A stretch of DNA of 64,000 nt from an uncultured Pontibacter sp. (GTDB lineage: Bacteria > Bacteroidota > Bacteroidia > Cytophagales > Hymenobacteraceae). The notes beneath the pieces are model-generated. The model was not told the origin of the DNA, did not search any database, and worked only from the letters and a program-made list of their open reading frames with translations. The position numbers and the translations under genes were made by a program. How positions within the stretch are numbered: position 1 is the stretch's first letter; each line of letters begins with the position of its first letter. Below, piece after piece: positions 1-9,313 of the stretch. The stretch covers positions 372,001 to 436,000 of the forward strand of contig NZ_CANMNI010000001.1 in assembly GCF_947499215.1 (NCBI RefSeq), read 5' to 3'.

Positions 1-1
1 A

Positions 2-1348
2 GGTCATATTGCCTTCAGGCTGGTATACCTGTATGAGGATGTGGTGAAGCTCATGCAACTGTCCGGCAAGTACCATCCCCGCAAATTTGAAAAGGAGCCC
101 TACCAGCTATGGGCTCAGATCGCTGACAGGTATAAAAACAACTATGGGCTTACTTTGTCTGACGAAGGTGATGAGCGCGAGGTACAGCAACAGATCCTGC
201 TCCACATAGAGGGCTTGCTGATGGGACCGACGATTGTGTTGCTGGGTATGAACGGCATGTTTCATAAATACTTCATGGAATCGCGTTTCAGCCCAGAGGA
301 GTTTCACGAAAACCATGAGGACTTCCGAAAGATTCTGGACTTGTTCGCCCATTTGGGCTGGTTCCGAAAGGTGCGCGAGCAGTATGAATATACTGAAGAG
401 GGTGTGTTCTTTGCCAAACGCGGAAGTGCCTATGGGGTGACCGTGTCGTACATCCCTACTTTCAGGCATCTGGATGACTTGATTTTCGGGAATCCGAATG
501 TGCTCTGGGACAAGCCGGAGGGATCGCCTGAGTTACATGTGGACCGTGAGATGAACGTATGGGGCAGTGGTGGGGCTCACGCTACGTACTTCAATGTGAT
601 TGACGAGATTATCATCGAGCTCTTCAACCGGCCGATACACGAGCAGCCGAAAGGTATACTGGATATGGGTTGCGGTAACGGCGCTTTCCTGCAGCACATG
701 TTCGACGTGATCGAGCGGCAAACCGCCCGCGGCAAGGTACTGGACCAGTACCCGCTCTTTCTAGTTGGTGCCGACTACAACCAAGCAGCCCTCAAGGTAA
801 CTCGCGCCAACCTCATTAAGGCAGACATTTGGGCCAAAGTGATCTGGGGCGACATTGGCAGGCCCGACCTGCTGGCCGATGACCTGCGCGAAAACTACAA
901 CATTAACCTGAAGGAACTGCTAAACGTACGCACCTTCCTTGACCACAACCGCATCTGGGAGCGCCCGAGCAAACGTACCGAAAGCAGGCTGAGTGAGTCT
1001 ACAGGTGCCTTTGCCTTTCGGGGCATGCGCATTAGCAACAACGAGGTAGAGGACAACCTGCTGGAGCACCTCAAAAAATGGACGCCCTATGTGGATAAGT
1101 TCGGTCTGTTGACCATGGAACTGCATACCATCCCCCCTGCCTTGGCAGCAGCTAACCTTGGCAAAACAGCTGCCACCGCCTACGACGCAACCCATGGATT
1201 CTCAGACCAATACATCGTAGAGGTGGAAGTATTCCATAAAGTGGCAGGCGAAGCCGGCTTGCATCCTGATAAAGGTGCTTTCCGACGCTTTCCGGATTCT
1301 GACTTAGCTACGATCAGCATCAACCTGCTGAAGGGTAAACAAGATTAA
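2..1348 (+). CDS. SAM-dependent methyltransferase, AprA-like (5' end outside window)
   Basis: The frame is open from the first bases of the window and reads sensibly (HIAFRLVYLYEDVVKLMQLS) before the GTG at 41, so the gene very likely starts upstream and is partial here. A class I SAM-binding motif (LDMGCGNGAF) is encoded near 660-690. The conserved-looking stretch LLNVRTFLDHNRIWERP lies at 916-966. The long N-terminal region before the SAM motif and the DHNR stretch recall methyltransferases of the AprA type found with polyketide synthases; this comparison is from memory and not certain. A GNAT acyltransferase gene follows 20 nt downstream, probably in the same operon. The substrate cannot be told from the sequence. 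The methyltransferase fold is sure, the subfamily is not. Confidence 0.75.
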   Translation, partial: GHIAFRLVYLYEDVVKLMQLSGKYHPRKFEKEPYQLWAQIADRYKNNYGLTLSDEGDEREVQQQILLHIEGLLMGPTIVLLGMNGMFHKYFMESRFSPEEFHENHEDFRKILDLFAHLGWFRKVREQYEYTEEGVFFAKRGSAYGVTVSYIPTFRHLDDLIFGNPNVLWDKPEGSPELHVDREMNVWGSGGAHATYFNVIDEIIIELFNRPIHEQPKGILDMGCGNGAFLQHMFDVIERQTARGKVLDQYPLFLVGADYNQAALKVTRANLIKADIWAKVIWGDIGRPDLLADDLRENYNINLKELLNVRTFLDHNRIWERPSKRTESRLSESTGAFAFRGMRISNNEVEDNLLEHLKKWTPYVDKFGLLTMELHTIPPALAAANLGKTAATAYDATHGFSDQYIVEVEVFHKVAGEAGLHPDKGAFRRFPDSDLATISINLLKGKQD

Positions 1349-1368
1349 CTCAGCACTATACCTGTCTC

Positions 1369-1818
1369 ATGATCACAATCCGTCACGCACAGCTCAGTGA
1401 CCTCCGGGAGGTTAAAGCGATCGACCAGCTCCTTTTTGGGGCGGATAGCTACCCGCTTTTCGTACTGCGGCAGTTCTATGATGTGACAGGTGATTATCTG
1501 CTGGTGGCCGAAACAGCAGGTGAGCTTGTCGGCTATATGCTGGCGCATTACAATCAAGATAAATCCTTGGGCTGGCTGCTCTCACTAGGCGTACTCCCCG
1601 CACACAGGGGCAAGCGCATCGGCGAGAAGCTGATGGCCGCCTGCATAGGTCAGATGGAAACGAAGGGAGTTGCAACACTATACCTGACCGTACATCCCGA
1701 CAATGCCGCTGGCATCAGCATTTATACCCGGTTGGGATTTGAAGTGAAGGAAGAGGTGGCAGACTATTACTTGGACGGCAGTCCGAGGCTCTTGATGAGC
1801 AAACAGATTAAAGTCTAG
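1369..1818 (+). CDS. GNAT N-acetyltransferase (RimI-like)
   Basis: This 149-residue protein is a single GNAT domain. The acetyl-CoA pyrophosphate loop reads R80-G-K-R-I-G85, preceded by the beta-strand LSLGVLP. The C-terminal half has the typical VHPDNAAGISIYTRLGF segment with the Asn and Tyr used for catalysis in RimI-type enzymes. The gene starts 20 nt after the methyltransferase stop, on the same strand, so the two are probably co-transcribed. Family members acetylate protein N-termini, amines or small molecules; the substrate here is unknown. AprA-type assembly lines also combine a methyltransferase with a GNAT-like domain, which may or may not be relevant. Confidence 0.85.
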   Translation: MITIRHAQLSDLREVKAIDQLLFGADSYPLFVLRQFYDVTGDYLLVAETAGELVGYMLAHYNQDKSLGWLLSLGVLPAHRGKRIGEKLMAACIGQMETKGVATLYLTVHPDNAAGISIYTRLGFEVKEEVADYYLDGSPRLLMSKQIKV

Positions 1819-1848
1819 ACGTTTGTTTCTAGCGCTAGTGATTTGGTT

Positions 1849-2406
1849 TTAATAGACCATTTGAAACTGTACCTGCAGCTGATCCTTTACTTTCATAGTT
1901 AATATGGAAGGTCGCTTGATACTGAATTGCTCTAAGCTGATCTCAAAGCCGCCTTCCACCACCATGTCCTCCCCTTGTCTGTACTGGCGTGCTGTGAACC
2001 CGATCTCCTGCGTCACGCCATGAAAGAAAAGCTGACCCTTTACAGCAAGCGCTCCGTCTCGCTCTGCAATTTCTGAGCTCACAAAGGTCACCTCCGGGTA
2101 CCGCTCTGCTTCCGTTACTTTCAGCATATCCCGGTCCCGGCGACGGTTGCCGCTGTCAAAGGATCGGACGGGAACCGACACCTTTACCCGCTCAATCTGT
2201 TTACCCTGCTGTGATAAGAGCAACTCGCTGCTCACTTGTTTACTTATGCCCTGCACGGTATGTAAGGGGTGGCTCAGGGTATAACCAATGGTGCTGCTGG
2301 GTTTTGACGGTTTAACTGTCTGCTGTTGTGCTATGGCCATAGGCTCAAAGGCCATGAGGAGGGACACAATCGCCAGAAACAGGATCCAAAATGCAACAAG
2401 CTTCAT
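1849..2406 (-). CDS. YceI-like family periplasmic protein
   Basis: This 185-residue protein starts with a hydrophobic signal segment (about residues 3-26, ending in AIAQ). The rest matches the YceI lipocalin-like fold: a segment FDSGNRRRDRDMLKVTEAER followed by YPEVTF, then GQLFFHGVTQEIGF. YceI proteins bind isoprenoid-type lipids in the periplasm; whether this one does is inferred only from the family. The gene is convergent with the GNAT gene, with about 30 nt between stops, and divergent from the M13 peptidase gene at 2649. The roughly 240 nt upstream holds no gene I can support. Confidence 0.85.
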   Translation of the reverse strand: MKLVAFWILFLAIVSLLMAFEPMAIAQQQTVKPSKPSSTIGYTLSHPLHTVQGISKQVSSELLLSQQGKQIERVKVSVPVRSFDSGNRRRDRDMLKVTEAERYPEVTFVSSEIAERDGALAVKGQLFFHGVTQEIGFTARQYRQGEDMVVEGGFEISLEQFSIKRPSILTMKVKDQLQVQFQMVY

Positions 2407-2648
2407 ACTATTGGTATACTGCTGGTCTTCTGCAAAGTTGAAGAGTATCTGCTTGATGCTGCAGGGGGCTCAAAAGCTTGGCGGCAAACTAAAAACAGCT
2501 TGCCTGTGTTATACCTGCTGCAACGCCCGGCATAAGGCTCAAAAAATAATCAGCATACATGTCGCTAATAAGCCTTATTTTAGGGCATTCAAAATAATTT
2601 CCGTTTAACGAAAGCTTTTTGAAATCTATTTAAAACATTCAATCTAAC

Positions 2649-4754
2649 ATGAAAAACACAAAAGACACCACCACCCTGTCTCACACAGAGAGAGAGACGT
2701 CTGTCTGGAAGAACCGCCTGAGGCTGCTGCTTTTCGGAGCGGCTACTTTCTGCGCTCTGGAGGCTTCGGCCCAAAATGGCGGTAAACCTGCCGGCCAGTC
2801 CAAGTTCATCGACAAGACCAACATGGACCTGAGCGTGAAACCGGGCGATGATTTTTATACCTATGCCAATGGCGTATGGCTGCGCAAAAACCCTGTTCCT
2901 GCCAAAGAAACCCGCTGGGGAAGCTTTAACCAGCTGCGTGACTTCAATATCATCGCTGTAAGAACGATCCTGAATGATGCCGCTGCCAAGAACAACGCAC
3001 CCGCTGGCTCCATTGAGCGCCGCGTAGGTGATTTCTACGCCGCCGCCATGGACAGCGCTTCTATTGATAAATTGGGCTACGAGCCGATCAAAGCTGATCT
3101 GGAGCGCATTAAAGGTATACAGGATGTGAACGGTGTGCTGCATGAAGTGGCATATCTGCGCAGCACTGGTGCAGCAGCCCCAATGTTTGGCTTCTACGTG
3201 GGTCAGGACCGCAAGAATGTGGAAGTGATGATCCCGCAACTGAGCCAAGGTGGCACCACCCTGCCAGATCGCGACTACTACCTGAAGAATGATGCCCGCA
3301 GCACCCGCATTCAGGAGTCTTACAAGAATTACATCACGAAGCTCTTCACGCTGACTGGCACTGATCAAGCCACCGCCCAGAAAAACGCTGAGACCATCTT
3401 CAACATCGAGAAGAAGATGGCAGAAGCTCAGATGGCCCGCGTTGAGATGCGCGACCCACACAAGACGTACAACAAATTTGCCGTAGCAGACTTCAGCAAC
3501 ACCACGCCAAACATGGAATGGAAACAGCTGATGTCGAAGCTGAAGGTTACTGGTGAGGACACTATCTTGGTGAACAACCCGAAGTTCTTCACCGAGCTGA
3601 ACGGTATGCTAACCTCTACGCCGGTAGCTGATTGGCAGACCTATCTGCAGTTCAATGTACTGAAGTCAGCAGCGCCATACCTGAGCTCTGACTTCGTAGA
3701 TGCGAACTTCGCCTTCACGCAGACGCTGTCTGGCCAGAAGGTACAGACGCCACGCTGGCAGCGCATGGCACAGCTGACAGACGGCACTATAGGTGAGCTA
3801 CTTGGACAGCTGTACGTGCAGAAGCACTTTAAGCCGGAAGCCAAAGCCAGAATGGACGAGATGATCGCCAATTTGATCAAGGCTTACGAGATCCGCATCA
3901 AAGGGCTGGACTGGATGACACCTGAAACAAAAGAGAAAGCACTTGCTAAACTCTATACCTTCCGTCCGAAAGTAGGATACCCAGAGAAATGGAAGACCTA
4001 CCAAGATCTGGATATCAACCGCAACACGTTTTTCCAGAATGTGCGCAATGCTGGTCAGTGGGGCTACAACGACATGGTAAGCCAGCTAGGCAAGCCGGTT
4101 GACAGAACCAAATGGGGCATGACACCTCCGACCGTGAACGCCTACTACAGCCCGGTGATGAACGAAATCGTTTTCCCCGCTGGTATTCTGCAGTTCCCGT
4201 TCTTCGACCCGAATGCGGATGATGCCGTGAACTATGGTGGTATCGGTGCTGTGATCGGCCACGAGATCTCTCACGGTTTCGACGACTCAGGCAGCCAGTA
4301 CGACAAAGACGGCAACCTGCGCAACTGGTGGACGGACGAAGACCGCGCCCGCTTCCAAGAAAGAGCGGACCAGCTGGTTCAGCAGTTCAATGATTATACT
4401 GTGCAGGACACCATCCATGTGAACGGTAAACTGACGCTGGGTGAGAACATCGGTGACTTGGGTGGCTTGAGCGCCGCTTACGAAGCCTTTAAGATGACAA
4501 AGCAGGGCAAGTCCAAGAAGAAGATCAACGGCTTCACGCCAGATCAGCGCTTCTTCCTGTCATGGGCTCAGGTATGGAGAACCAATATCCTTCCTGAGAC
4601 AGAGGCACAGCTTATCCTGACGGACACGCACTCGCCGGGCAAATACCGTACGATCGGTGCGCCTGTGAACATGGACGCTTGGTACAAGGCCTTCAACGTG
4701 AAGCCGGGTGACAAGCTCTATATCGCACCAGAAGACAGAATAAGAATCTGGTAA
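2649..4754 (+). CDS. M13 family zinc metallopeptidase (neprilysin/PepO type)
   Basis: This 701-residue secreted endopeptidase has a signal-like segment at about residues 23-42 (LRLLLFGAATF...ASAQ) behind a charged N-terminus. The zinc site is H538-E539-I-S-H542, and the third ligand lies in E599-N-I-G-D603, the two hallmark motifs of the family. The substrate-binding strand VNAYYSPVMNEIVFPAGIL precedes the zinc helix. The length is normal for M13. The enzyme should cut peptides in the periplasm or outside the cell. It is monocistronic and ends at a strong terminator hairpin shared with the convergent mqo. Confidence 0.95.
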   Translation: MKNTKDTTTLSHTERETSVWKNRLRLLLFGAATFCALEASAQNGGKPAGQSKFIDKTNMDLSVKPGDDFYTYANGVWLRKNPVPAKETRWGSFNQLRDFNIIAVRTILNDAAAKNNAPAGSIERRVGDFYAAAMDSASIDKLGYEPIKADLERIKGIQDVNGVLHEVAYLRSTGAAAPMFGFYVGQDRKNVEVMIPQLSQGGTTLPDRDYYLKNDARSTRIQESYKNYITKLFTLTGTDQATAQKNAETIFNIEKKMAEAQMARVEMRDPHKTYNKFAVADFSNTTPNMEWKQLMSKLKVTGEDTILVNNPKFFTELNGMLTSTPVADWQTYLQFNVLKSAAPYLSSDFVDANFAFTQTLSGQKVQTPRWQRMAQLTDGTIGELLGQLYVQKHFKPEAKARMDEMIANLIKAYEIRIKGLDWMTPETKEKALAKLYTFRPKVGYPEKWKTYQDLDINRNTFFQNVRNAGQWGYNDMVSQLGKPVDRTKWGMTPPTVNAYYSPVMNEIVFPAGILQFPFFDPNADDAVNYGGIGAVIGHEISHGFDDSGSQYDKDGNLRNWWTDEDRARFQERADQLVQQFNDYTVQDTIHVNGKLTLGENIGDLGGLSAAYEAFKMTKQGKSKKKINGFTPDQRFFLSWAQVWRTNILPETEAQLILTDTHSPGKYRTIGAPVNMDAWYKAFNVKPGDKLYIAPEDRIRIW

Positions 4755-4777
4755 GCTGGCTTATACCTAGCTACATG

Positions 4778-4813
4778 AAAACGCCTCTCAAACTTCGGTT
4801 TGAGAGGCGTTTT
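4778..4813. terminator. Bidirectional terminator, 16-bp perfect stem with TTCG loop
   Basis: A perfect 16-bp inverted repeat (4778-4793 with 4798-4813) encloses a TTCG tetraloop. The stem ends in AAAA on one side and TTTT on the other, so it can stop transcripts from both strands. It lies between the convergent M13 peptidase and mqo genes. Confidence 0.9.
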
Positions 4814-4832
4814 GTTTATACCTGTTTTGAGT

Positions 4833-6359
4833 TTATACCTGTTCGCGCTTCGGTTCAACCGGCTCCTTCAAACCCAGCACCTCACTGGTCCATGCGCGCA
4901 CCTCCCGTAGCAGCGCTGCTTTCTCCGCCAAGGATTCTCCATAGGAAGGAATCATCTCATTGAGTTTGTTTTGCCATTCCTGAGACTGCATCTTTTCGGG
5001 GAAGCAGCGCTGCAGCAGGTTGATCATAATAGAAACCGCCGTAGACGCGCCCGGTGAGGCACCCAGCAGGGCCGCTAGTGACCCATCGGCACCGGCAACT
5101 ATCTCTGTCCCGAACTCCAGCACACCACCGTGCTTAGGGTCTTTTTTGATCACCTGCACACGCTGCCCGGCAACTTCCAGCTGCCAGTCTTCGCTCCTAG
5201 CCTCCGGGTAATAAGCGCGCAAAGCCTCCACCCGCTCATCCGGCGACTGACGCACTTGATCGATCAGGTACTTGCTGAGCGGTAGGTTCTTCGCTCCGGC
5301 AGCGAGCATGGGGTGCAGGTTGTTTATTTTGAGTGAAAGCGGCAGATCGAAGAAAGATCCGTTTTTGAGAAACTTGGTGGTGAAGCCGGCATAGGGCCCA
5401 AAAAGCAGCTCCCGCTTGCCGTTGATGAAACGGGTGTCGAGGTGCGGCACGGACATAGGCGGCGAGCCTACTGAGGCCTTGCCGTATACCTTGGCTTGGT
5501 GCTGTTCGATCACAGCGGGGTTGGTGCATTTGAGCCACTGTCCGCTCACCGGGAAACCGCCAAAGCCTTTTCCCTCTGGTATACCTGACTTGAGCAAAAG
5601 TGGCAGTGAGCCACCACCCGCCCCGATAAACACAAAGTTAGCCCTTACTTTGTGCTTTTCTCCGCTGGCACGGTGTTTCACCCGTATGCGCCAGCTGTTG
5701 TCCTCTTTCTGGCGAAGCCTGCGCACCTCGTAGCCAAAGTGCAGTGTAACCCCGTCCATTTTGCTCAGTTGCTCAAACATACAGCGGGTGAGTGTTCCGA
5801 AGTTCACATCCGTTCCTTGGTCCATGCGTGTGGCAGCTACCTTCTCGATCAAGTCGCGGCCTTGCATCACGAGCGGCATCCAGTTCTCCAACTCTTCCAC
5901 ATCCTCCGAATAAAGCATCCCCTCAAAAAGGTGACACTGCGTGAGCGCTGCATGACGTTTTCTCAGGAACTCCACATTGCCATCACCCCATACAAAACTA
6001 ATGTGCGGTATGCTCTGAATAAAATTCTCAGGCAATTGTATATGCTCCCGCTGTATGAGGTAGGCCCAGAACTGACGTGAAATTTCAAAGGATTCCGCAA
6101 TACTCACAGCCTTGGATGTTTCGATGGAGCCGTCCGCTTTTTCTGGGGTGTAGTTCAACTCACAGAAAGCTGCATGGCCGGTCCCGGCATTGTTCCAAGC
6201 ATCAGAACTTTCTGCCGCGGCTTCCTCCAATCGTTCAAACACGGCAATCCGCAGATCAGGCTGCAGCTCCTTCAGCATCATACCCAATGTTGCGCTCATT
6301 ATACCTGCTCCAATCAATACGACATCCGCTTCTTCAGGTAGTCTATCTTCAGTTTTCAT
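4833..6359 (-). CDS. mqo: Malate:quinone oxidoreductase
   Basis: This 508-residue FAD enzyme oxidises malate to oxaloacetate and passes electrons to the quinone pool at the inner face of the cytoplasmic membrane. The N-terminal dinucleotide-binding fold reads VVLIGAGIMSATLGMML, followed by the family segment AWNNAGTGHAAFCELNYTPE. Other family landmarks are FVFIGAGGGSLPLLLKSGIPE and, near the C-terminus, GASPGASTAVSIM. The length matches bacterial Mqo. The gene stands alone and converges with the M13 peptidase gene. Together with complex I further along it supplies electrons to the respiratory chain. Confidence 0.97.
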   Translation of the reverse strand: MKTEDRLPEEADVVLIGAGIMSATLGMMLKELQPDLRIAVFERLEEAAAESSDAWNNAGTGHAAFCELNYTPEKADGSIETSKAVSIAESFEISRQFWAYLIQREHIQLPENFIQSIPHISFVWGDGNVEFLRKRHAALTQCHLFEGMLYSEDVEELENWMPLVMQGRDLIEKVAATRMDQGTDVNFGTLTRCMFEQLSKMDGVTLHFGYEVRRLRQKEDNSWRIRVKHRASGEKHKVRANFVFIGAGGGSLPLLLKSGIPEGKGFGGFPVSGQWLKCTNPAVIEQHQAKVYGKASVGSPPMSVPHLDTRFINGKRELLFGPYAGFTTKFLKNGSFFDLPLSLKINNLHPMLAAGAKNLPLSKYLIDQVRQSPDERVEALRAYYPEARSEDWQLEVAGQRVQVIKKDPKHGGVLEFGTEIVAGADGSLAALLGASPGASTAVSIMINLLQRCFPEKMQSQEWQNKLNEMIPSYGESLAEKAALLREVRAWTSEVLGLKEPVEPKREQV

Positions 6360-6735
6360 ATCGTCTTCTTATATAAGGATTTCACTTGCCTCTATACTAC
6401 GTGACACGCTTCGCAGGAGATAATTTTTATAAATAATCCAGAAAATTCATCCAAAAAATAAGTGGGTGAACTTGTAGGATTTAAGGGTAACCTGCCGGCA
6501 ATAATAAGTAAACAGCATTGTATCAAAACAAATAGGACCGTATAATAACAGGTTTAATGCAAAAACAATAATAACCTTGAACTCAGCTAGTTATAATTTG
6601 GTTTCCCTTCCATAGCTATGTTAAGCATGCTATTTCCTCGCACCAAGGAAGCCACAAAATCACTGACGCTGTTTGCCATCGGACATTGGTCCGAACCTAA
6701 TTTGCCTCGGCAAGGGCCTAGATATTTTGAGATAC
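6360..6735. other. Intergenic region between divergent mqo and STAS-like gene
   Basis: About 375 nt of AT-rich sequence separate the two divergent start codons and must hold both promoters. I found no perfect TAnnTTTG box. The stretch near 6590-6602 (TTATAATTTGG) comes close but has a wrong spacer. No gene is visible. Confidence 0.5.
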
Positions 6736-7755
6736 ATGAATAATTCGATTTTGAGCTTGCAAAAGCACCAGCTAAAGGACATAAAACAACCGGTTTACAT
6801 TTCTGAACAGGAAATGTCGCCCGATTCGCTTTCTATCAGTTACTGCCCGCGCATAAAGTTTATGTATGCGCAATGGTCCAAAAGCATTTGTTCATTTGAG
6901 TTAAAACATGCCATTCGGTTACTGGCACGTGCTGCGGTACTGCTGCGAGCCGAATTAATGCTTATAGATGTGCCCGCCGTTTTTCACTTGAATGAAGAAG
7001 ACCGACGCTGGCTGAGCTCTTTTGTGCGCGAGGCTATGAAAAAATCACCAATACGTCGGGTTGCCAGAGTTCTCCCTCAAGGAAAAGAGACTGTTGGAAT
7101 AGTGCATAGCGTTATGGAATCGGTTGGGGACTTACCTTATGAGGCAAAAGTCTTTGAGGATAAGGAGAAGGCGAAAGACTGGCTTTTGGAGGGTTTGAAC
7201 AGGCAAACGTTGGAGGATGAAACTTTCCGTATACCGCTTAATTTCAACATGAAGCTGATACGGACAGAGCTCTTGCGGCGCGGTAAAGCGCACGTTCCAG
7301 TAGCCCCTGCCCAAAGCGGACAACAGATTTCAGCGGCCACTACCCTTCCCGAACAGCTGCAAGTACGCACTGACTTCGTGTCGATTGCCATTGATCAGAG
7401 CAGTGGAATTATGAACATGCACTGGTTGCGCGTGCCGCAAAGTCGGCAGTACCGCTACGGTATATTGAAAGCGGTTCGTGCGGTAACGGAACACCGACTT
7501 AGCTCGTTCCTTCTCAACAACCAGCGCCTCGGCGTTCTTACCCTCGAAGACCAAGGCTGGCTGATTAACACCGCGCAGCACGTGCTCCCAAAAACTAGGC
7601 TTAAAAAATTGGCTATGGTGACGTCGCCGGACGCCCTGCAACAGATGAGCAGTGAAGCAATCAGCGGTAAACTCAAGCAGGCCAACCCACAACTAGAGAC
7701 CCGCTGCTTTCTGTCGGAGGAGGATGCCAGAGAGTGGCTGCAATCAGACAGGTAG
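6736..7755 (+). CDS. Protein with two tandem STAS-like domains
   Basis: I chose the ATG at 6736 (MNNSILSLQKHQ, 339 residues) because the in-frame residues upstream look non-coding. The protein consists of two similar halves. Each has a beta-strand ending in a Trp (FMYAQW and IMNMHW), a helix, a hydrophobic strand, then the matching helices LNEEDRRWLSS and LTLEDQGWLIN. Each half ends in an acidic helix with a WL pair (KEKAKDWL and EEDAREWL). This layout resembles SpoIIAA/STAS-like single-domain proteins of Bacteroidota, duplicated here. No enzymatic motif is visible. The gene converges with a histidine kinase gene 20 nt away. The function is unknown; a regulatory binding role is only a guess. 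Confidence 0.7.
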   Translation: MNNSILSLQKHQLKDIKQPVYISEQEMSPDSLSISYCPRIKFMYAQWSKSICSFELKHAIRLLARAAVLLRAELMLIDVPAVFHLNEEDRRWLSSFVREAMKKSPIRRVARVLPQGKETVGIVHSVMESVGDLPYEAKVFEDKEKAKDWLLEGLNRQTLEDETFRIPLNFNMKLIRTELLRRGKAHVPVAPAQSGQQISAATTLPEQLQVRTDFVSIAIDQSSGIMNMHWLRVPQSRQYRYGILKAVRAVTEHRLSSFLLNNQRLGVLTLEDQGWLINTAQHVLPKTRLKKLAMVTSPDALQQMSSEAISGKLKQANPQLETRCFLSEEDAREWLQSDR

Positions 7756-7775
7756 CCTATTTAGTGCGATCTGAA

Positions 7776-9299
7776 TCAAACTATCGGTAGAGACACAGAG
7801 AATGTGGTTCCTACGTTTTCCTTGCTCTCCACCTGCACTGTACCGCCGCTGTTGTTAACAATGCGTTTAACGATGTAAAGCCCCACGCCGCTCCCCTGCA
7901 CGTGTACGTGCATGCGCTTAAATAGCTGGAAGACTCTCTCCTGCTTTCCGGCAGGTATACCAAGCCCGTTATCTTGTACCGTCAACACAAAAAAGCCATT
8001 CTGCATACTGGTTCTGACATGGATTTGAAGCGTTCGGTCAGGTGAGCGGTATTTGATCGCATTACTGAGCAGATTGAGAAGAATGCTCTTGAAGTTCTTT
8101 CTCGAGAAGTTGAGCGTAGGCGCTTCTTGAGTATAGACGTGTATTTCGGCGCCAGACTGTTCAACTTCCGTTTTCAAAAGCTGCTGCACATCCGCAGCCA
8201 GTTGGACGACATCCAGTTCAGAGGCTTCCTGCTCCATGTTGCGCTGCAGACGGGCCACTTTAGTAAGGTCCTCTATCGTACTTTTAAAGCGCTCCACGGA
8301 GCGGCGGATATGCTCCAGTTCGAGCAGTGCCTCCGCTTGCTGCGGGTCTAGTGTCTCTTCAAGCAGGTTTACAAGTCCTTCGATGTTCAGTATAGGTGAC
8401 TTGAGGTCATGCGAGGCCGTGTACACGAAAGTGTCCAGATCCTCATTCACTCGACGTAACTCCTCATTCAACGTCTGCAATTCCTCCAAGTGGGCAAGGG
8501 TGTGCTGTTGCGCCTCCGTGGCTGAAGTCACATCGTTGACGATGGCAATTTTATAAGGGGCATTGCTGTTGGCATCAATGTCACCTATGGAAATTTCCAA
8601 AAACTTGCGCGCTTCCCCTTGAACGAGTTCAAACGTGCGCTTGTCCTTGCTGTGGTAGCCGTCTGTAATAAAATCCTGTAGGGCATTTCGCTCCGGCTCC
8701 GAAAAATGGGCAGAAAATTGAATACCCAATATTTCCTTATCCGTAAGGCCCAGCAAACGCAGAATGTAGGCGTTCACATTGAGCACCGTACCATCCTTTC
8801 CTAGCAAGGCAGCTCCGATCGGGGCCTCATCGAGCACACGGGTCATGTAGCTAACCCGCACCTTCTCCATGTAGTTTGGAGAAAAAGACTGCAAGTGAGA
8901 ACTGGAGGAGCGTATGCGTACGTAATTACGGCGCTGCTCTGTACGCTGCAGCGAATCCTCGATAATGGGTACCAAGCCCGCTCCCAATTCGTTAGAAACC
9001 GTCTGGATGGTTGGTCCTACAAAGGGTGCGAACTGTAGCGCCTGCTTTACTTTCTGATGGTTGCTCTTATCATTGATAATAAGAACAGAAATGCCCTTGT
9101 CCTTGGAAAAAGCCTCCTGCGCAAGACGCACCGGATTATCGCTCTCCTCCCCGATGAGTAGGGCTCCGCACGTTTGCAGGCTTACCGAGTTCCCCCTAAT
9201 GGCGCTATCCGCAATGGCTTCGAGCTGAATGCCTTTAAGGTTTTCTTCAAGCAATTGCAAAGTGGCATTATGCAGGCCAGTGTGTAAGATAAGTGTCAT
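7776..9299 (-). CDS. PAS-domain sensor histidine kinase
   Basis: This 507-residue protein has no membrane segment, so it is probably a soluble kinase. An N-terminal region of about 120 residues looks like a receiver-type fold without a clear phospho-acceptor Asp. A PAS domain follows at about residues 150-260 (DEAPIGAALLGKDGTVLNVN), then a coiled-coil linker rich in Glu and Leu. The dimerisation helix carries the phospho-acceptor His in TASHDLKSPILNIEGL. The ATP-binding domain has the N box LNLLSNAIKYRSP, G1 box DNGLGIP and G2 box GSGVGLYIV. A strong ribosome site (GGAGAAGG) precedes the ATG. It lies 14 nt after the acyl-CoA dehydrogenase gene and is probably co-transcribed. No partner regulator is adjacent. 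Confidence 0.92.
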   Translation of the reverse strand: MTLILHTGLHNATLQLLEENLKGIQLEAIADSAIRGNSVSLQTCGALLIGEESDNPVRLAQEAFSKDKGISVLIINDKSNHQKVKQALQFAPFVGPTIQTVSNELGAGLVPIIEDSLQRTEQRRNYVRIRSSSSHLQSFSPNYMEKVRVSYMTRVLDEAPIGAALLGKDGTVLNVNAYILRLLGLTDKEILGIQFSAHFSEPERNALQDFITDGYHSKDKRTFELVQGEARKFLEISIGDIDANSNAPYKIAIVNDVTSATEAQQHTLAHLEELQTLNEELRRVNEDLDTFVYTASHDLKSPILNIEGLVNLLEETLDPQQAEALLELEHIRRSVERFKSTIEDLTKVARLQRNMEQEASELDVVQLAADVQQLLKTEVEQSGAEIHVYTQEAPTLNFSRKNFKSILLNLLSNAIKYRSPDRTLQIHVRTSMQNGFFVLTVQDNGLGIPAGKQERVFQLFKRMHVHVQGSGVGLYIVKRIVNNSGGTVQVESKENVGTTFSVSLPIV

Positions 9300-9313
9300 A
9301 CCTTCTCCTCAGA

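Noticed and set aside
2288..2608. Plus-strand open frames overlapping the start of the YceI-like gene
   Set aside because: They run antisense to a well-supported gene and lack any recognisable domain.
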